NCBI RefSeq assembly: GCF_006517535.1
Contig: NZ_VHQH01000036.1
Location: 252,774-316,773, forward strand
DNA length: 64,000 nucleotides
DNA from: Schumannella sp. 10F1B-5-1
GTDB lineage: Bacteria; Actinomycetota; Actinomycetes; Actinomycetales; Microbacteriaceae
Direction of reading: 5' to 3'
Shown here: piece by piece, positions 54,705-63,648 of the stretch
How the letters are laid out: each line of letters starts with the position of its first letter
How positions within the stretch are numbered: position 1 is the stretch's first letter
The notes under the pieces: model-generated
The model's input: only the letters and a program-made list of their open reading frames with translations
What the model was told of the DNA's origin: nothing
The model's database searches: none
Program-made: the position numbers and the translations under genes

Positions 54705-56558
54705 ATGGCACATCTCCTCGGCGCGGAGCGCATCCGCCTGGAATACCCGACCCGCGTGATCTTCGACGACGTGACCGTCGGCATCGGCGAGGGCGACCGC
54801 ATCGGCGTCGTCGGGCGCAACGGCGACGGCAAGTCGAGCCTGCTGCGCATCCTCGCGGGCCGGCAGCAGCCCGACTCGGGTCAGGTGACGGTCCGCCGCG
54901 GCACGACCCTCGGCATGCTCGATCAGAGCGACGTGCTGCCCGCCGAGCAGACGATCCGCGAGGCCGTCGTCGGCGACCGCGCCGAGCACGAGTGGGCGGG
55001 GGATGCGCGCATCCGCGACGTGCTCGCCGGCCTGCTCGGCGACCTCGACTTCGAGGCGACCATCGGCTCGCTCTCCGGCGGACAGCGCCGCCGCGTCTCT
55101 CTGGCCGCGCTGCTCAGCCGCGACTGGGACCTCGTCCTCCTCGACGAGCCCACCAACCACCTCGATGTCGAGGGCGTCGCCTGGCTGGCCGAGCATCTGA
55201 AGCGCCGCTGGAGCGCGAACTCCGGCGGACTCGTGGTCGTCACCCACGACCGCTGGTTCCTCGACGAGGTGTCGACGAGCACCTGGGAGGTGCACGACCG
55301 CATCATCGAGCCCTTCGAGGGCGGCTACGCGGCCTACGTGCTGCAGCGCGTCGAGCGCGACCGCCAAGCTGCCGCCGTCGAGGCGAAGCGTCAGAACCTG
55401 ATGCGCAAAGAGCTCGCCTGGCTGCGCCGTGGCGCCCCCGCCCGCACGAGCAAGCCGAAGTTCCGCATCGACGCCGCCAACGAGCTCATCGAGAACGAAC
55501 CCCCCGTGCGCGATGCCGTCTCGCTGCAGCGCATGGCCGTGTCGCGGCTCGGCAAGGACGTCGTCGACCTGCTGGATGCGGGCGTCGCGTTCCCGGATGC
55601 CTCCACCGGCGCCGAGCGCGTCATCCTGCGCGACATCGAGTGGCGCATCGCCCCAGGCGAGCGCACCGGCATCCTGGGCGTCAACGGCGCCGGCAAGTCG
55701 ACCCTGCTCGGCCTCGTCTCCGGCGCGGTGCAGCCGACGAGCGGGCGCGTCAAGACCGGCAAGACGGTCAAGATCGGCGTGCTCGACCAGCGCCTGGCCG
55801 AGCTGGAGACGATCCGCGACGACAAGGTGCGCGAGGTCATCGGCCGCTACCGCACCGCCTACCGCGTCGGCGACGCCGAGCTGTCGCCGGGCCAGCTGCT
55901 CGAGCGCCTCGGCTTCCCGACCGCGCAGCTCTCTACTCCGGTGCGCGACCTCAGCGGCGGCCAGAAGCGCCGCCTCCAGCTGCTGCTCGTGCTGCTCGAC
56001 GAGCCCAACGTGCTCATCCTCGACGAGCCCACCAACGACCTCGACACCGACATGCTCGCCGCCATGGAGGACCTGCTCGACTCCTGGCCGGGCACGCTGC
56101 TCGTCGTCTCGCACGACCGCTACCTGCTCGAGCGCGTCACCGACCAGCAGTACGCGGTGCTCGACGCGCGCCTGCGGCACCTGCCCGGTGGCGTGGAGGA
56201 GTACCTGAAGATCCGACGGGATGCGCAGCGCGCGTCGAGCGGCGGCGGCACCGCGTCCACGACCGCGTCGTCAACCGCGACGGGCGGTGCGAGCAGCGCG
56301 GGCGGCGGGAGCGGCGCATCCACCCCGGCCCTGAGCGGCGCCGAACGTCGCACGGCCGAGAAGGAGCTCGCGGCGATCACGCGCCGTCTCGCCAAGGTCG
56401 ACGAGCTGGTGCGCGCGCAGCACACCGCCTTCGCCGAGCACGACCAGAGCGACTACGAGGGGCTCGGCGCGCTGCAGCAGAAGCTCGGCGAGCTCGAGAG
56501 CGAGTCGGCCGAGCTGGAGGAGCGCTGGCTCGTGCTGAGCGAGCAGCTCGAGGGCTGA
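54705..56558 (+). CDS. ABC-F family ATPase (Uup-like)
   Basis: The 617-residue protein has two ATPase domains and no membrane part. The first has GRNGDGKSS, SLSGGQRRRVSLAALL and LVLLDEPTNHLD; the second has GVNGAGKST, LSGGQKRRLQLLLVLL and LILDEPTNDLD. A Ser/Gly-rich linker (about 515-545) leads to a C-terminal coiled coil typical of Uup. ABC-F proteins act on the ribosome or, for Uup, on DNA recombination intermediates. GAGGAGA precedes the ATG. The position of Asp in GRNGDGK (usually GxNGxGK) is tolerable. Confidence 0.93.
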   Translation: MAHLLGAERIRLEYPTRVIFDDVTVGIGEGDRIGVVGRNGDGKSSLLRILAGRQQPDSGQVTVRRGTTLGMLDQSDVLPAEQTIREAVVGDRAEHEWAGDARIRDVLAGLLGDLDFEATIGSLSGGQRRRVSLAALLSRDWDLVLLDEPTNHLDVEGVAWLAEHLKRRWSANSGGLVVVTHDRWFLDEVSTSTWEVHDRIIEPFEGGYAAYVLQRVERDRQAAAVEAKRQNLMRKELAWLRRGAPARTSKPKFRIDAANELIENEPPVRDAVSLQRMAVSRLGKDVVDLLDAGVAFPDASTGAERVILRDIEWRIAPGERTGILGVNGAGKSTLLGLVSGAVQPTSGRVKTGKTVKIGVLDQRLAELETIRDDKVREVIGRYRTAYRVGDAELSPGQLLERLGFPTAQLSTPVRDLSGGQKRRLQLLLVLLDEPNVLILDEPTNDLDTDMLAAMEDLLDSWPGTLLVVSHDRYLLERVTDQQYAVLDARLRHLPGGVEEYLKIRRDAQRASSGGGTASTTASSTATGGASSAGGGSGASTPALSGAERRTAEKELAAITRRLAKVDELVRAQHTAFAEHDQSDYEGLGALQQKLGELESESAELEERWLVLSEQLEG

Positions 56559-56616
56559 GCCCCGCGCGGCGTGCGTCGTCAGCGTTCCTCACCGCGCTCG
56601 TGAGACGATCCTGAGG

Positions 56617-57537
56617 ATGAGGATCGCGGTGACCGGAGCGAGCGGCTTCGTCGGCGGCGCCGTGGCGACCGCCCTCGCCGATCGCGGCGACGACGTCGTC
56701 GGCTTCGGACGCACCCCGCGCGGCTGGGAGCATCCGCAGGGCCGCTACCGCATCTGGGACATCACGGCCGGTCAGATGGTCAGCGACCAGGAGTTCGACG
56801 CCGTCGTGCATGCCGCCGCTCTCGTCGACCCGGGCGCCTCGCGCGACGACGCGATGCTCGTCAACCAGTTCGGCACCCGCAACGTCGTGCGCAGCTTCGC
56901 CGGCGCGCGCGTGGTGCACCTCTCGACGACGGCGGTCTACGACCTGACGAAACCCAGCGTGGATGCGACGGAGACCCTGCCTCCCGCGCGCCGCTTCCTC
57001 AGCGGGTACTCCGCCTCCAAGCTCGCCGCCGAACGCGAGCTCGCCGGCGCCGACGCCGTGCTGCTGCGCCCGCACCTCATCTACGGTCCCGACGCGCCGA
57101 TCGTGTCGCTCCTGACCCGCGCAGCCCGCGCCGCCCGCGGCGGACGCCTCCCGCTGCCCGCGGGCGGCAAGGTGCGCCACCGGCTCACCTCGATCGGCAA
57201 CGTCGTGCACGCCGTCGAGCGCGCCCTGCGCCCCGAGACGCCGCGCGGCACCTACAACATCGGCGACGCCACCCCGGTCGAGCTCGCCGGCATCGTGCGC
57301 GGCCTGCTGGCGCGTCGCGAGCTGCCCGTGCGGCTGATCGACGTCGACGTGGATGCGGCCACCCGCACCGCCGGAGCCCTCGAGTTCGCCGCCCGCGCCG
57401 CCGGCCGCCGCCCGCTGCTCACGCGCCACTCGGTCAAGCTGATCGGCCTCGAGCGCACCTTCGACCTGACGGCCGCGCGCGAGCGCCTCGGCTTCCATCC
57501 GACGCCGACGACGCTCGACGGCGCTGAGGAGTGGTGA
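56617..57537 (+). CDS. NAD-dependent epimerase/dehydratase family protein
   Basis: The 306-residue extended SDR protein has an N-terminal Rossmann motif (AVTGASGFVGGAVATALADR) and the catalytic Tyr-x3-Lys in GYSASKLAAE. The later LRPHLIYGPDAP and GTYNIGDA regions are those of sugar-nucleotide or sterol-type SDRs. The substrate is unknown. ATG 56617 follows GACGAT by 7 nt. The stop is inside a 17-bp tandem duplication. Confidence 0.88.
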   Translation: MRIAVTGASGFVGGAVATALADRGDDVVGFGRTPRGWEHPQGRYRIWDITAGQMVSDQEFDAVVHAAALVDPGASRDDAMLVNQFGTRNVVRSFAGARVVHLSTTAVYDLTKPSVDATETLPPARRFLSGYSASKLAAERELAGADAVLLRPHLIYGPDAPIVSLLTRAARAARGGRLPLPAGGKVRHRLTSIGNVVHAVERALRPETPRGTYNIGDATPVELAGIVRGLLARRELPVRLIDVDVDAATRTAGALEFAARAAGRRPLLTRHSVKLIGLERTFDLTAARERLGFHPTPTTLDGAEEW

Positions 57538-57568
57538 GCGGGGCGGAGTGGTGAGCGGGGCCCCGCTC
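57529..57568. repeat. 17-bp tandem duplication plus 16-bp palindrome
   Basis: GAGTGGTGAGCGGGGC occurs at 57529 and again at 57546. The copy ends run into a perfect palindrome (57553-57568), GAGCGGGGCCCCGCTC, that overlaps the stop codon of the convergent MarR gene. It may act as a terminator. Confidence 0.65.
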
Positions 57569-58067
57569 AGGCGCCGGCGTCGAAGTCGAGACTGAGCTTG
57601 CGCAGCAGCCCTGCGATGCGCTCCTGATCGGCGGCGCTGAGGCCGGCGAGCAGCGCGCTCTCCGCATCCAGCAGCCGGCTGATCGCGCGGTCGACGCGCT
57701 CGCGTCCGCGCGGGGTCATGACCACGAGGATGCCGCGGCCGTCGTTCGGATCGGTGCGCCGCTCGACGAGCTCGCGCGTCACGAGCCGGTCGATGCGGTT
57801 GGTCATGGTGCCGCTCGACACGAGCGTCTGCTGCAGCAGGGCCTTCGGACTCAGCTGATACGGCTCGCCCGCGCGCCGCAGCGCCGACAGCACGTCGAAC
57901 TCCCATGGCTCGAGCTCGCTCGCGGCGAAGGCCGCCTTGCGCTCGCGGTCGAGGTGCTTCGCCAGTCGAGACACCCGCGACAGCACCTGCAGCGGCGCGA
58001 AGTCGAGGTCGGGCCGCTCGCGCGACCACGCGTCGACGATGCGGTCGACTTCGTCGGAGGCGGGCAT
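57567..58067 (-). CDS. MarR-family transcriptional regulator
   Basis: The 166-residue winged-helix regulator contains the DNA-binding stretch QLSPKALLQQTLVSSGTMTN with RIDRLVTRELVERRTDPNDG (wing Asp-Arg). The C-terminal helices follow (RGRERVDRAISRLLDAESAL). Such regulators respond to small ligands or oxidants. It is 57 bp downstream of the MFS gene on the same strand, which it may regulate. ATG 58067 follows CATGAT by 6 nt. Confidence 0.92.
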   Translation of the reverse strand: MPASDEVDRIVDAWSRERPDLDFAPLQVLSRVSRLAKHLDRERKAAFAASELEPWEFDVLSALRRAGEPYQLSPKALLQQTLVSSGTMTNRIDRLVTRELVERRTDPNDGRGILVVMTPRGRERVDRAISRLLDAESALLAGLSAADQERIAGLLRKLSLDFDAGA

Positions 58068-58123
58068 CCGCCCATCATGGCACCTGACCCCGCCTCCGAC
58101 TCCGTCGGTCCTGCCGGCTCGGC

Positions 58124-59560
58124 CTACGCCGCCGCCTCGCTCTCGAGCGTGAGCGGCGCCGTCAGCACGGCGACATCGCGGTCGACGGCGCCGCGGCGCC
58201 GCGCCTGCCGCACGAGCAGCGCGATCAGGGCCGAGACGCCGGCCAGTGCGGCCGCGGTGAGGAAGGCGGCGGTGTAGCCGGCCTCGAAGGGCAGACCCGT
58301 CGCATCCACGTGGGCGAACACGATCACGGTGACGACCGAGCTGACGATCGCGCCGCCGATCGTGCGCAGGTTCGCGTTGACGCCCGTCGCGATGCCGGTC
58401 TGCGTGGTCGGCACGCTCTGCACGATGAGGCTCGTCATGGCCGCGTAGGCGATGCCGAGTCCCAGGCCGAAGAGACCGGCCTCGACGGCGACCTGCCAGG
58501 CCGCGGAGTGCAGCAGCCCCAGTCCGACCGAGGCCAGCCCGAGCAGGGCGGCGCCGCCGCCGAACTGGGCGCGGAAGCCGATGCGCGAACCGAGCGGACC
58601 GCTCACGAAGCCGGCGACCGCCATCGTGATCAGCATCGGCAGCATGAGCAGGCCCGACTGCGCGACCGTCGCGCCGAGGCCGTAGCCGGTGCTCGACGGC
58701 GTCTGCACGAAGCGCGCGAAGAACGCGAACACGGCGAACATCGCTCCTCCCAGCAGGAAGCTGGCGAGGTTCGTGCTCCAGATCGCGGGGGCGCGCATCA
58801 GGCGCAGGTCGACGAGCGGTTCGACCGAGCGCAGCTCGACCGCGACCCAGGCGACGATCAGCACGACCGCGAGGCCGAAGAGCCCGAGCACGAGCGGCGA
58901 GGTCCAACCCCAGACGGCGCCGTTGCTGAGCGGCAGCAGCAGTGCGACCAGCCATGCCGAGAGCAGCACGCCGGCGGGCACGTTGATGCGCCCGTGCTCG
59001 CGCTGGGTCGAGCGCGGGATGACGATGAACGACAGGATGCCGCTGGTCACGACGAGCGCGAAGGGCAGCAGGAACAGTCCGCGCCAGCCGAGGGCCGTGG
59101 CGAGCGGGCCGGCGATGACGGTGCCGAGGCCGCTGCCGATCGCGATGACGGCCGACATGGCGCCGATCGCCGAGGCCACCCGCTCACGCGGGAAGGTCTC
59201 GCGCAGCACGCCGAACGCCAGCGGGAACAGCGCCGCGCCGACGCCCTGCAGCACGCGCCCGACGAGCAGCACGCTGAGGTCGGGCGCCGCGAACGCGACG
59301 AGGTCGCCGATCGCGACGACGCCCGCGACCACGAGCAGCGTGCTGCGGCGGCCGAGCAGGTCGCCGACGCGGCCGATCAGGGGAGTGGCGACGGCGGCGG
59401 CGATCAGCCACGCGGTGAGGGTCCAGTTGATGCCGGCCGCGGTCGTGCCGAGCTCGCGCTGCATCTCGGGCAGCACGGGGATGACGAGGGACTGGAGTGA
59501 GCTGAGGCTCGCGACGCCGAGGGCGAGCGCGAGGAACACGGTGAGGGGTGAGCGAGGCAC
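58124..59560 (-). CDS. MFS drug efflux transporter, DHA2 (14-helix) type
   Basis: The 478-residue membrane protein has the DHA2 motifs LTAWLIAAAVATPLIGRVGD and LLVGRVLQGVGAALFPLAFG and about 14 helices. It is probably a proton-driven multidrug exporter. GTG 59560 has GAAGG a few bases upstream. The gene is divergent from a TetR regulator, with three palindromic operators between them, the classic arrangement for inducible efflux. Confidence 0.92.
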   Translation of the reverse strand: MPRSPLTVFLALALGVASLSSLQSLVIPVLPEMQRELGTTAAGINWTLTAWLIAAAVATPLIGRVGDLLGRRSTLLVVAGVVAIGDLVAFAAPDLSVLLVGRVLQGVGAALFPLAFGVLRETFPRERVASAIGAMSAVIAIGSGLGTVIAGPLATALGWRGLFLLPFALVVTSGILSFIVIPRSTQREHGRINVPAGVLLSAWLVALLLPLSNGAVWGWTSPLVLGLFGLAVVLIVAWVAVELRSVEPLVDLRLMRAPAIWSTNLASFLLGGAMFAVFAFFARFVQTPSSTGYGLGATVAQSGLLMLPMLITMAVAGFVSGPLGSRIGFRAQFGGGAALLGLASVGLGLLHSAAWQVAVEAGLFGLGLGIAYAAMTSLIVQSVPTTQTGIATGVNANLRTIGGAIVSSVVTVIVFAHVDATGLPFEAGYTAAFLTAAALAGVSALIALLVRQARRRGAVDRDVAVLTAPLTLESEAAA

Positions 59561-59653
59561 GAGGCCTTCTTCCTGGTCGTGGTGCTGTGTGGTGTGGATA
59601 TTCGGGATGCGCGGCCCGGCTCGGATGCGATCCGTCGTCGAGCGGCGTAGAAT

Positions 59654-59717
59654 GGAGGCTGGCTCCGATCGGAGGGAGCCTCCGCTTGTAAGAGATTAGC
59701 GGAGGGCGCCTCCGCTT
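59654..59717. promoter_or_regulatory. Three palindromic operators in the TetR/MFS intergenic region
   Basis: GGAGGCTGGCTCC (59654-59666), CGGAGGGAGCCTCCGCTT (59670-59687) and CGGAGGGCGCCTCCGCTT (59700-59717) share a GGAGG/CCTCC palindrome. The last two are 30 bp apart and nearly identical. A TAGAAT hexamer (59648-59653) just before them suggests a plus-strand promoter. The TetR protein encoded next is the likely ligand. Confidence 0.7.
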
Positions 59718-59754
59718 CGCAAGCCGCGTTCCGCATCCCGTCTGGAGTCCCGCC

Positions 59755-60327
59755 GTGAGCACCCTCGTCGACCAGCTGGCCACCGTCGTCCAGCGCCCGA
59801 AGCGCGCCGACGCCGCGCGCAACTTCGACGCCCTCGTCGAGGCCGCGCGCGCGGTGTTCGCCGCCGACGGCGCCGGCGCATCTCTCGAGGAGATCGCGCG
59901 CCGCGCCGGGGTCGGCATCGGAACGCTCTATCGCAACTTCCCGACTCGCGATGACCTCATCGAGGCCGTGTACGTGGGCGAGGTCGAGGCGCTTGTGGTC
60001 GCGGCCGCCGCGACCGAGAAGCTGCCGGCCGAGAAGGCTCTCGGCGCCTGGCTGCGGCGCTTCGTCGAGTACATCGGCACCAAGCACGCGCTCATCGAGG
60101 GCCTCAACCGCGAGTCGACCGTCTTCGCGCAGTGCCGCGCCGTCATGTACGGCTCGGGCGAGCCGGTGCTCGCGCGCGCGCAGGCCGCGGGCGCGGTGCG
60201 CGACGACGTGAACATCTCGGATGTCGTGCGTCTCGTCTCCGGCGTCGCCGCGGTCGCCGTCGACGACGACGCGCAGCGCCAGCGCCTCATCGGGCTCGCG
60301 CTCGACGGGCTGCGGCCGGTCGGCTGA
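59755..60327 (+). CDS. TetR-family transcriptional regulator
   Basis: The 190-residue regulator has an N-terminal HTH (RNFDALVEAARAVF, SLEEIARRAGVGIGTLYRNF, PTRDDLIEAVY) and a ligand-binding C-terminal half like that of TetR_C_33-type regulators. It probably represses the divergent MFS efflux gene through the GGAGG palindromes. GTG 59755 has GGAG 7 nt upstream. A leader of about 95 nt is expected if TAGAAT at 59648 is the -10. Confidence 0.92.
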   Translation: MSTLVDQLATVVQRPKRADAARNFDALVEAARAVFAADGAGASLEEIARRAGVGIGTLYRNFPTRDDLIEAVYVGEVEALVVAAAATEKLPAEKALGAWLRRFVEYIGTKHALIEGLNRESTVFAQCRAVMYGSGEPVLARAQAAGAVRDDVNISDVVRLVSGVAAVAVDDDAQRQRLIGLALDGLRPVG

Positions 60328-60404
60328 AGCTCGGCTGACGCGCCTCAGCGCCGTCGGGCACCGCCCGCGCTCTGGCAGACTCGTCGTGCGCCCGCGCGGC
60401 GCGT

Positions 60405-60476
60405 TCCGCCGTGGTGTAACGGCAGCACGACGGCCTTTGGAGCCGTGAGGTTCAGGTTCGAATCCTGGCGGCGGAG
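60405..60476 (+). tRNA. tRNA-Gln (anticodon TTG)
   Basis: A 72-nt cloverleaf has a perfect 7-bp acceptor stem (60405-60411 with 60469-60475) and an anticodon stem ACGGC/GCCGT with loop CTTTGGA. The anticodon TTG reads CAA. The T loop is TTCGAAT. The 3' CCA is not encoded (CCG follows). A CAGACT hexamer at 60376 may be its -10. Confidence 0.95.
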
Positions 60477-60544
60477 CCGAGCATGATCGCCCCGTCGCCT
60501 GTCCGGCTCCGGCGCGTCGGCTCGGCGATCGAGGGGATGATGCG

Positions 60545-61441
60545 ATGACCGGCGATCCCGCCTCTGCGCTCGCCGCCGCGCATCCGGCGCTCGAGCCGCG
60601 CTACTTCGTCCGCATGGCGTCGGCGCTCGGCGACAAGGCGCGCATCCTGCCGCACGTCCGGCCCGGCCACGTGGTCGACGCGGGCGCCGGCGGCGGCGAG
60701 CTGGCCGGGATGCTCGCCCAGCTGCCCGACGTGACGGTCACGGCCCTCGACCTCGCTGAGGAGTCGCTCGCCCGCCTGCGCGCGAGCGCCGGCGTCGCCG
60801 GCTTCGAGGGCTCGAGCAAGGGCAGCCCGACCGGGGGAGCCCGCTTCGCCGTGCGGCGGCGGGAGCTCGGAGCGGACACCGACCCGCTGACTTCCAAGCC
60901 CGCATCCACGATCGTGTTCAGCGCGGTGCTGCACGAGGTGTTCTCCTACGCCCGCGACCCGTGGGCCGCGCTCGAACGTGCGCTCGTCCAGGCGCGCGCG
61001 ACCCTCGCGCCGGGCGGCGTGGTGATCGTGCGCGACGGCGTCATGCCCGAGCGTCCCGGTGAGCCGGCCGAGCTGCTCGGCCGCGACCACGAGCTGCTCG
61101 AGCGCTACCTCGCGCTCTCGCCCTTCGCCGAGACCCGCCTCGAGCCCGTGCGCCCCGGCGTCTGGGCCGGCACCCGCCACGCCGTCAGCGAGGCGCTCTG
61201 CACGCTCACCTGGGGCGCCGACTCGCTGCCACGCGAGGCGCTGGAGCGCTTCCAGCTCGCCACGCTCGACGGCTACGCCGAGCTGCTCGAGCGCGCCGGC
61301 CTGCACGTCGTGCATCGCGAGGCGACGACCCAGCCCGGCTACCGCGAGCACCTGCGTGCGGCGGGGTGGAGGGCGTCCGGACCCGACGGCGACTGGTTCC
61401 CGCCGACCACCGGACTCTGGGTCGCCGAGGTGGCCGCGTGA
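60545..61441 (+). CDS. SAM-dependent methyltransferase
   Basis: The 298-residue class I methyltransferase has motif I HVVDAGAGGGELAGML, an acidic strand end in TVTALDLAEES, and later motifs STIVFSAVLHEVFSYA and LAPGGVVIVRDGVMPE. The substrate is unknown. GAGGGG lies about 8 nt before the ATG. The stop overlaps the glycerate kinase start (GTGA), so the two are coupled. It begins 68 bp after tRNA-Gln. Confidence 0.85.
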   Translation: MTGDPASALAAAHPALEPRYFVRMASALGDKARILPHVRPGHVVDAGAGGGELAGMLAQLPDVTVTALDLAEESLARLRASAGVAGFEGSSKGSPTGGARFAVRRRELGADTDPLTSKPASTIVFSAVLHEVFSYARDPWAALERALVQARATLAPGGVVIVRDGVMPERPGEPAELLGRDHELLERYLALSPFAETRLEPVRPGVWAGTRHAVSEALCTLTWGADSLPREALERFQLATLDGYAELLERAGLHVVHREATTQPGYREHLRAAGWRASGPDGDWFPPTTGLWVAEVAA

Positions 61442-62577
61442 GCCGCATCCTCATCGCCCCCGACGGCTTCAAGGGCACGATCGACGCCGAGCACGCGGCC
61501 AACGCGATCGGCGCCGGATGGGCATCCGTGCGCCCCGACGACGAGGTCGTGCTGCTGCCGATCGCCGACGGCGGCGAGGGCACGCTCGACGCGATCGACG
61601 CCGCGACCGCGGGGGCGACGCGGATGCCGGTCACCGTGATGGGGCCCGCGGGGGTGCCGGTCGCGGCGGCGTGGCTGCGCATCCCCGGCGACGACGACAT
61701 GAACGACGGCGGCACGACCACGGCCCTGATCGAGCTGGCCTCGGCGAGCGGGATCGAGATCCTGCTCGGGGCCGGCGCTTTGCGCCCCCTCGACGCCGAC
61801 ACCCGCGGCGTCGGCGAGCTCGTCGCCGACGCGCTTCGCCACGGCGCGCACGAGATCGTCATCACCCTCGGCAGCAGCTGCTCCACCGACGGCGGCACGG
61901 GACTGCTGCGCGCCCTCGGCGCGCGCTTCCTCGACGCGAACGGGCTCGAGGTCGAGCCGGGCGCGCGGGGGCTGCCGCGCATCCACTCGGTCGACCTGGA
62001 TGCGCTGCCCCCGTTGCCCGCCGGCGGCGTCGTGGCCGTGGTCGACGTCGACAACTCTCTCACCGGACCCGCCGGGTCGGCCGCGGTCTTCGGACCGCAG
62101 AAGGGCCTTGTCGGCGACGCGATCGCCGAGGCCGACGCGGCACTCGGAGCGCTCGCCGCGCAGCTCGGCATCGACCCGTCCGAGCCGGGACTCGGTGCCG
62201 CCGGGGGAGTGCCGCTCGCCCTCGCCGCCTGGGGCGCGACCCGCCGCGGCGGCGCCGAGACGGTCGCCGACATCCTGGGTCTGGATGCCGCGGTCGCCGG
62301 CGCCGACCTGGTCATCACCGGCGAGGGCTCGTTCGACGAGCAGAGCCTGCGCGGCAAGGCGCCTGCCTTCGCCGTCGCCGTCGCGGCGAGACACGGCGTG
62401 CCGGCGGCTCTCATCGCCGGGATCATCGCCGTCGATCCCGCCGCCGCGGGGTTCTCGGCAGCGGAGGAGCTGATCGAGGTCGCGGGCGATCCCGAGTCGG
62501 CCCTGCGAGATCCAGCGCGGGTGCTGCGGCTCGCCGGGGCGCGACTGGCGACTCGGAGCCGGTTCCCCACATCCTGA
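61438..62577 (+). CDS. Glycerate kinase (GK-II/GarK-type)
   Basis: The 379-residue enzyme phosphorylates D-glycerate. The N-terminal ILIAPDGFKGTIDAEHAANA, IADGGEGTLDAI, TLGSSCSTDGGTGLL, VFGPQKG and ITGEGSFDEQSLRGKAP are the usual motifs of the family. The GTG start overlaps the methyltransferase stop by 4 bp. The product 2- or 3-phosphoglycerate enters glycolysis. No other glycerate pathway gene is nearby. Confidence 0.95.
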   Translation: MSRILIAPDGFKGTIDAEHAANAIGAGWASVRPDDEVVLLPIADGGEGTLDAIDAATAGATRMPVTVMGPAGVPVAAAWLRIPGDDDMNDGGTTTALIELASASGIEILLGAGALRPLDADTRGVGELVADALRHGAHEIVITLGSSCSTDGGTGLLRALGARFLDANGLEVEPGARGLPRIHSVDLDALPPLPAGGVVAVVDVDNSLTGPAGSAAVFGPQKGLVGDAIAEADAALGALAAQLGIDPSEPGLGAAGGVPLALAAWGATRRGGAETVADILGLDAAVAGADLVITGEGSFDEQSLRGKAPAFAVAVAARHGVPAALIAGIIAVDPAAAGFSAAEELIEVAGDPESALRDPARVLRLAGARLATRSRFPTS

Positions 62578-62684
62578 CTCGCTGACAGCGCCGCCCGCGA
62601 GGGCCATCGGGACCTACCGTCGTCTCGGTGACGCGAAGACCGCCGCACCCACTCCCATCAGCGCAGCGCGAGAGGACGACGAGC

Positions 62685-62786
62685 ATGTCCGGACTACACG
62701 AGATCGACCTTCCGATCGAGCCGGCACCCACCCAGCCGATCGACATGGCCGAGCTGCTCGAGGCCGGCCTGGAGCTGCCCGGCTGA
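62685..62786 (+). CDS. Acidic 33-residue peptide
   Basis: The peptide begins MSGLHEIDLPIEPAPTQP and ends MAELLEAGLELPG. It is acidic and Leu/Pro-rich, with no Cys and no membrane segment. GAGAGGA lies 9 nt before the ATG. A GTG at 62628 opens the same frame and follows TACCGT (62615-62620) by 7 nt, which would give a 52-residue leaderless product. I do not recognise it. A leader-like or regulatory peptide is possible, but no maturation gene is nearby. Confidence 0.5.
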   Translation: MSGLHEIDLPIEPAPTQPIDMAELLEAGLELPG

Positions 62787-62893
62787 CTCGCGCATCGTCA
62801 CCGCAGGCTCGGCGCGTCGCATCCGCTGTCGTGCCGGATGAGATCGCTCTCATCTTCGTGCCGCCGCCGGTCGCGGCACGGTAGACGGGAGGC

Positions 62894-63160
62894 ATGTCGC
62901 GTGCAGAAGATCCGATCGCCCTCTGGATGATCGAGCGCATCCACGCTCGCGGCAGGTGCACGCGCGACGAGATCCTCGAGGCCGTGCGGCTCGAGTTCGG
63001 GCCGCGGGATCAGCTGGAACGGCCTCTCATGAACGCCTTCCGCTTCCACCACCGCGGCACGATCCGCTGGATCCCCGCCGGCGCCTACTGGCAGTCCAAC
63101 CTCCCCGCGGCTGCCAGGACGGCGTCGGCGGCCGGGCATGCTCAGCCGCTCGCTTCATGA
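62894..63160 (+). CDS. Hypothetical protein, 88 aa
   Basis: The protein begins MSRAEDPIALWMIERIHARG and contains a helical first half (RDEILEAVRLEFGPRDQL). The region FRFHHRGTIRWIPAGAYWQ is Trp/His-rich. The arrangement could be a small winged-helix-like fold, but no family is recognised. GGGAGG lies just before the ATG, and TAGACG is 6 nt upstream. Its end is 40 bp from the next predicted start. Confidence 0.6.
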   Translation: MSRAEDPIALWMIERIHARGRCTRDEILEAVRLEFGPRDQLERPLMNAFRFHHRGTIRWIPAGAYWQSNLPAAARTASAAGHAQPLAS

Positions 63161-63200
63161 GAATCGTGTCATCTCGATCTGCGCGCCGGATCGGTCGCGG

Positions 63201-63551
63201 ATGAGCCGCGGTCGTGCGGCGGAGCATCGCCGCGATCGGCATGGCGACCCGCTCACCTGGTCGCAGCTCGCCGACGGCGAATGGCGTGCGGAGGTCGATG
63301 GCCGCGAGGTCGCGCGGGTGATGAGGGTCGGTGACGGCTACATCGTCGACGGCGATCTCGTCGGCGCCAGCGAGACGCACGCCACCGCGCGCTCGGCACG
63401 CCGGGCCGTCCATCGTCGACATGACGCCGCGATGCTGGCCACCGCGCCGAGGCGATCAGCGCGCCGACGTGCGTCGGTGCTCATCGCCGTCGCTGCGATC
63501 GCGGTGGCCGCGGTCGTGGTGGCGGTTCAGATCGTCACCGCCGTTTCGTGA
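63201..63551 (+). CDS. Hypothetical protein with C-terminal membrane helix, 116 aa
   Basis: The N-terminal part is soluble and basic (DPLTWSQLADGEWRAEVDGR, VARVMRVGDGYIVDGDLVGA). A basic stretch then leads to a single C-terminal helix (ASVLIAVAAIAVAAVVVAVQ). This suggests a tail-anchored protein. ATG 63201 is chosen; the frame is open to 63138, which would overlap the preceding gene. No family is recognised. Confidence 0.55.
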   Translation: MSRGRAAEHRRDRHGDPLTWSQLADGEWRAEVDGREVARVMRVGDGYIVDGDLVGASETHATARSARRAVHRRHDAAMLATAPRRSARRRASVLIAVAAIAVAAVVVAVQIVTAVS

Positions 63552-63648
63552 ACGGTTCTTCATCCGCGACGTCGTCCGCCCTCATCTTCGTCGTGCACAC
63601 TGATCTCTGTCGGCACTCGGGGTGTCGACATTCGGGAAGAGGTCGGGG

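Noticed and set aside
60405..60476. tRNA-Gln as an integration site
   Set aside because: No integrase, no duplicated tRNA 3' end and no composition break nearby.
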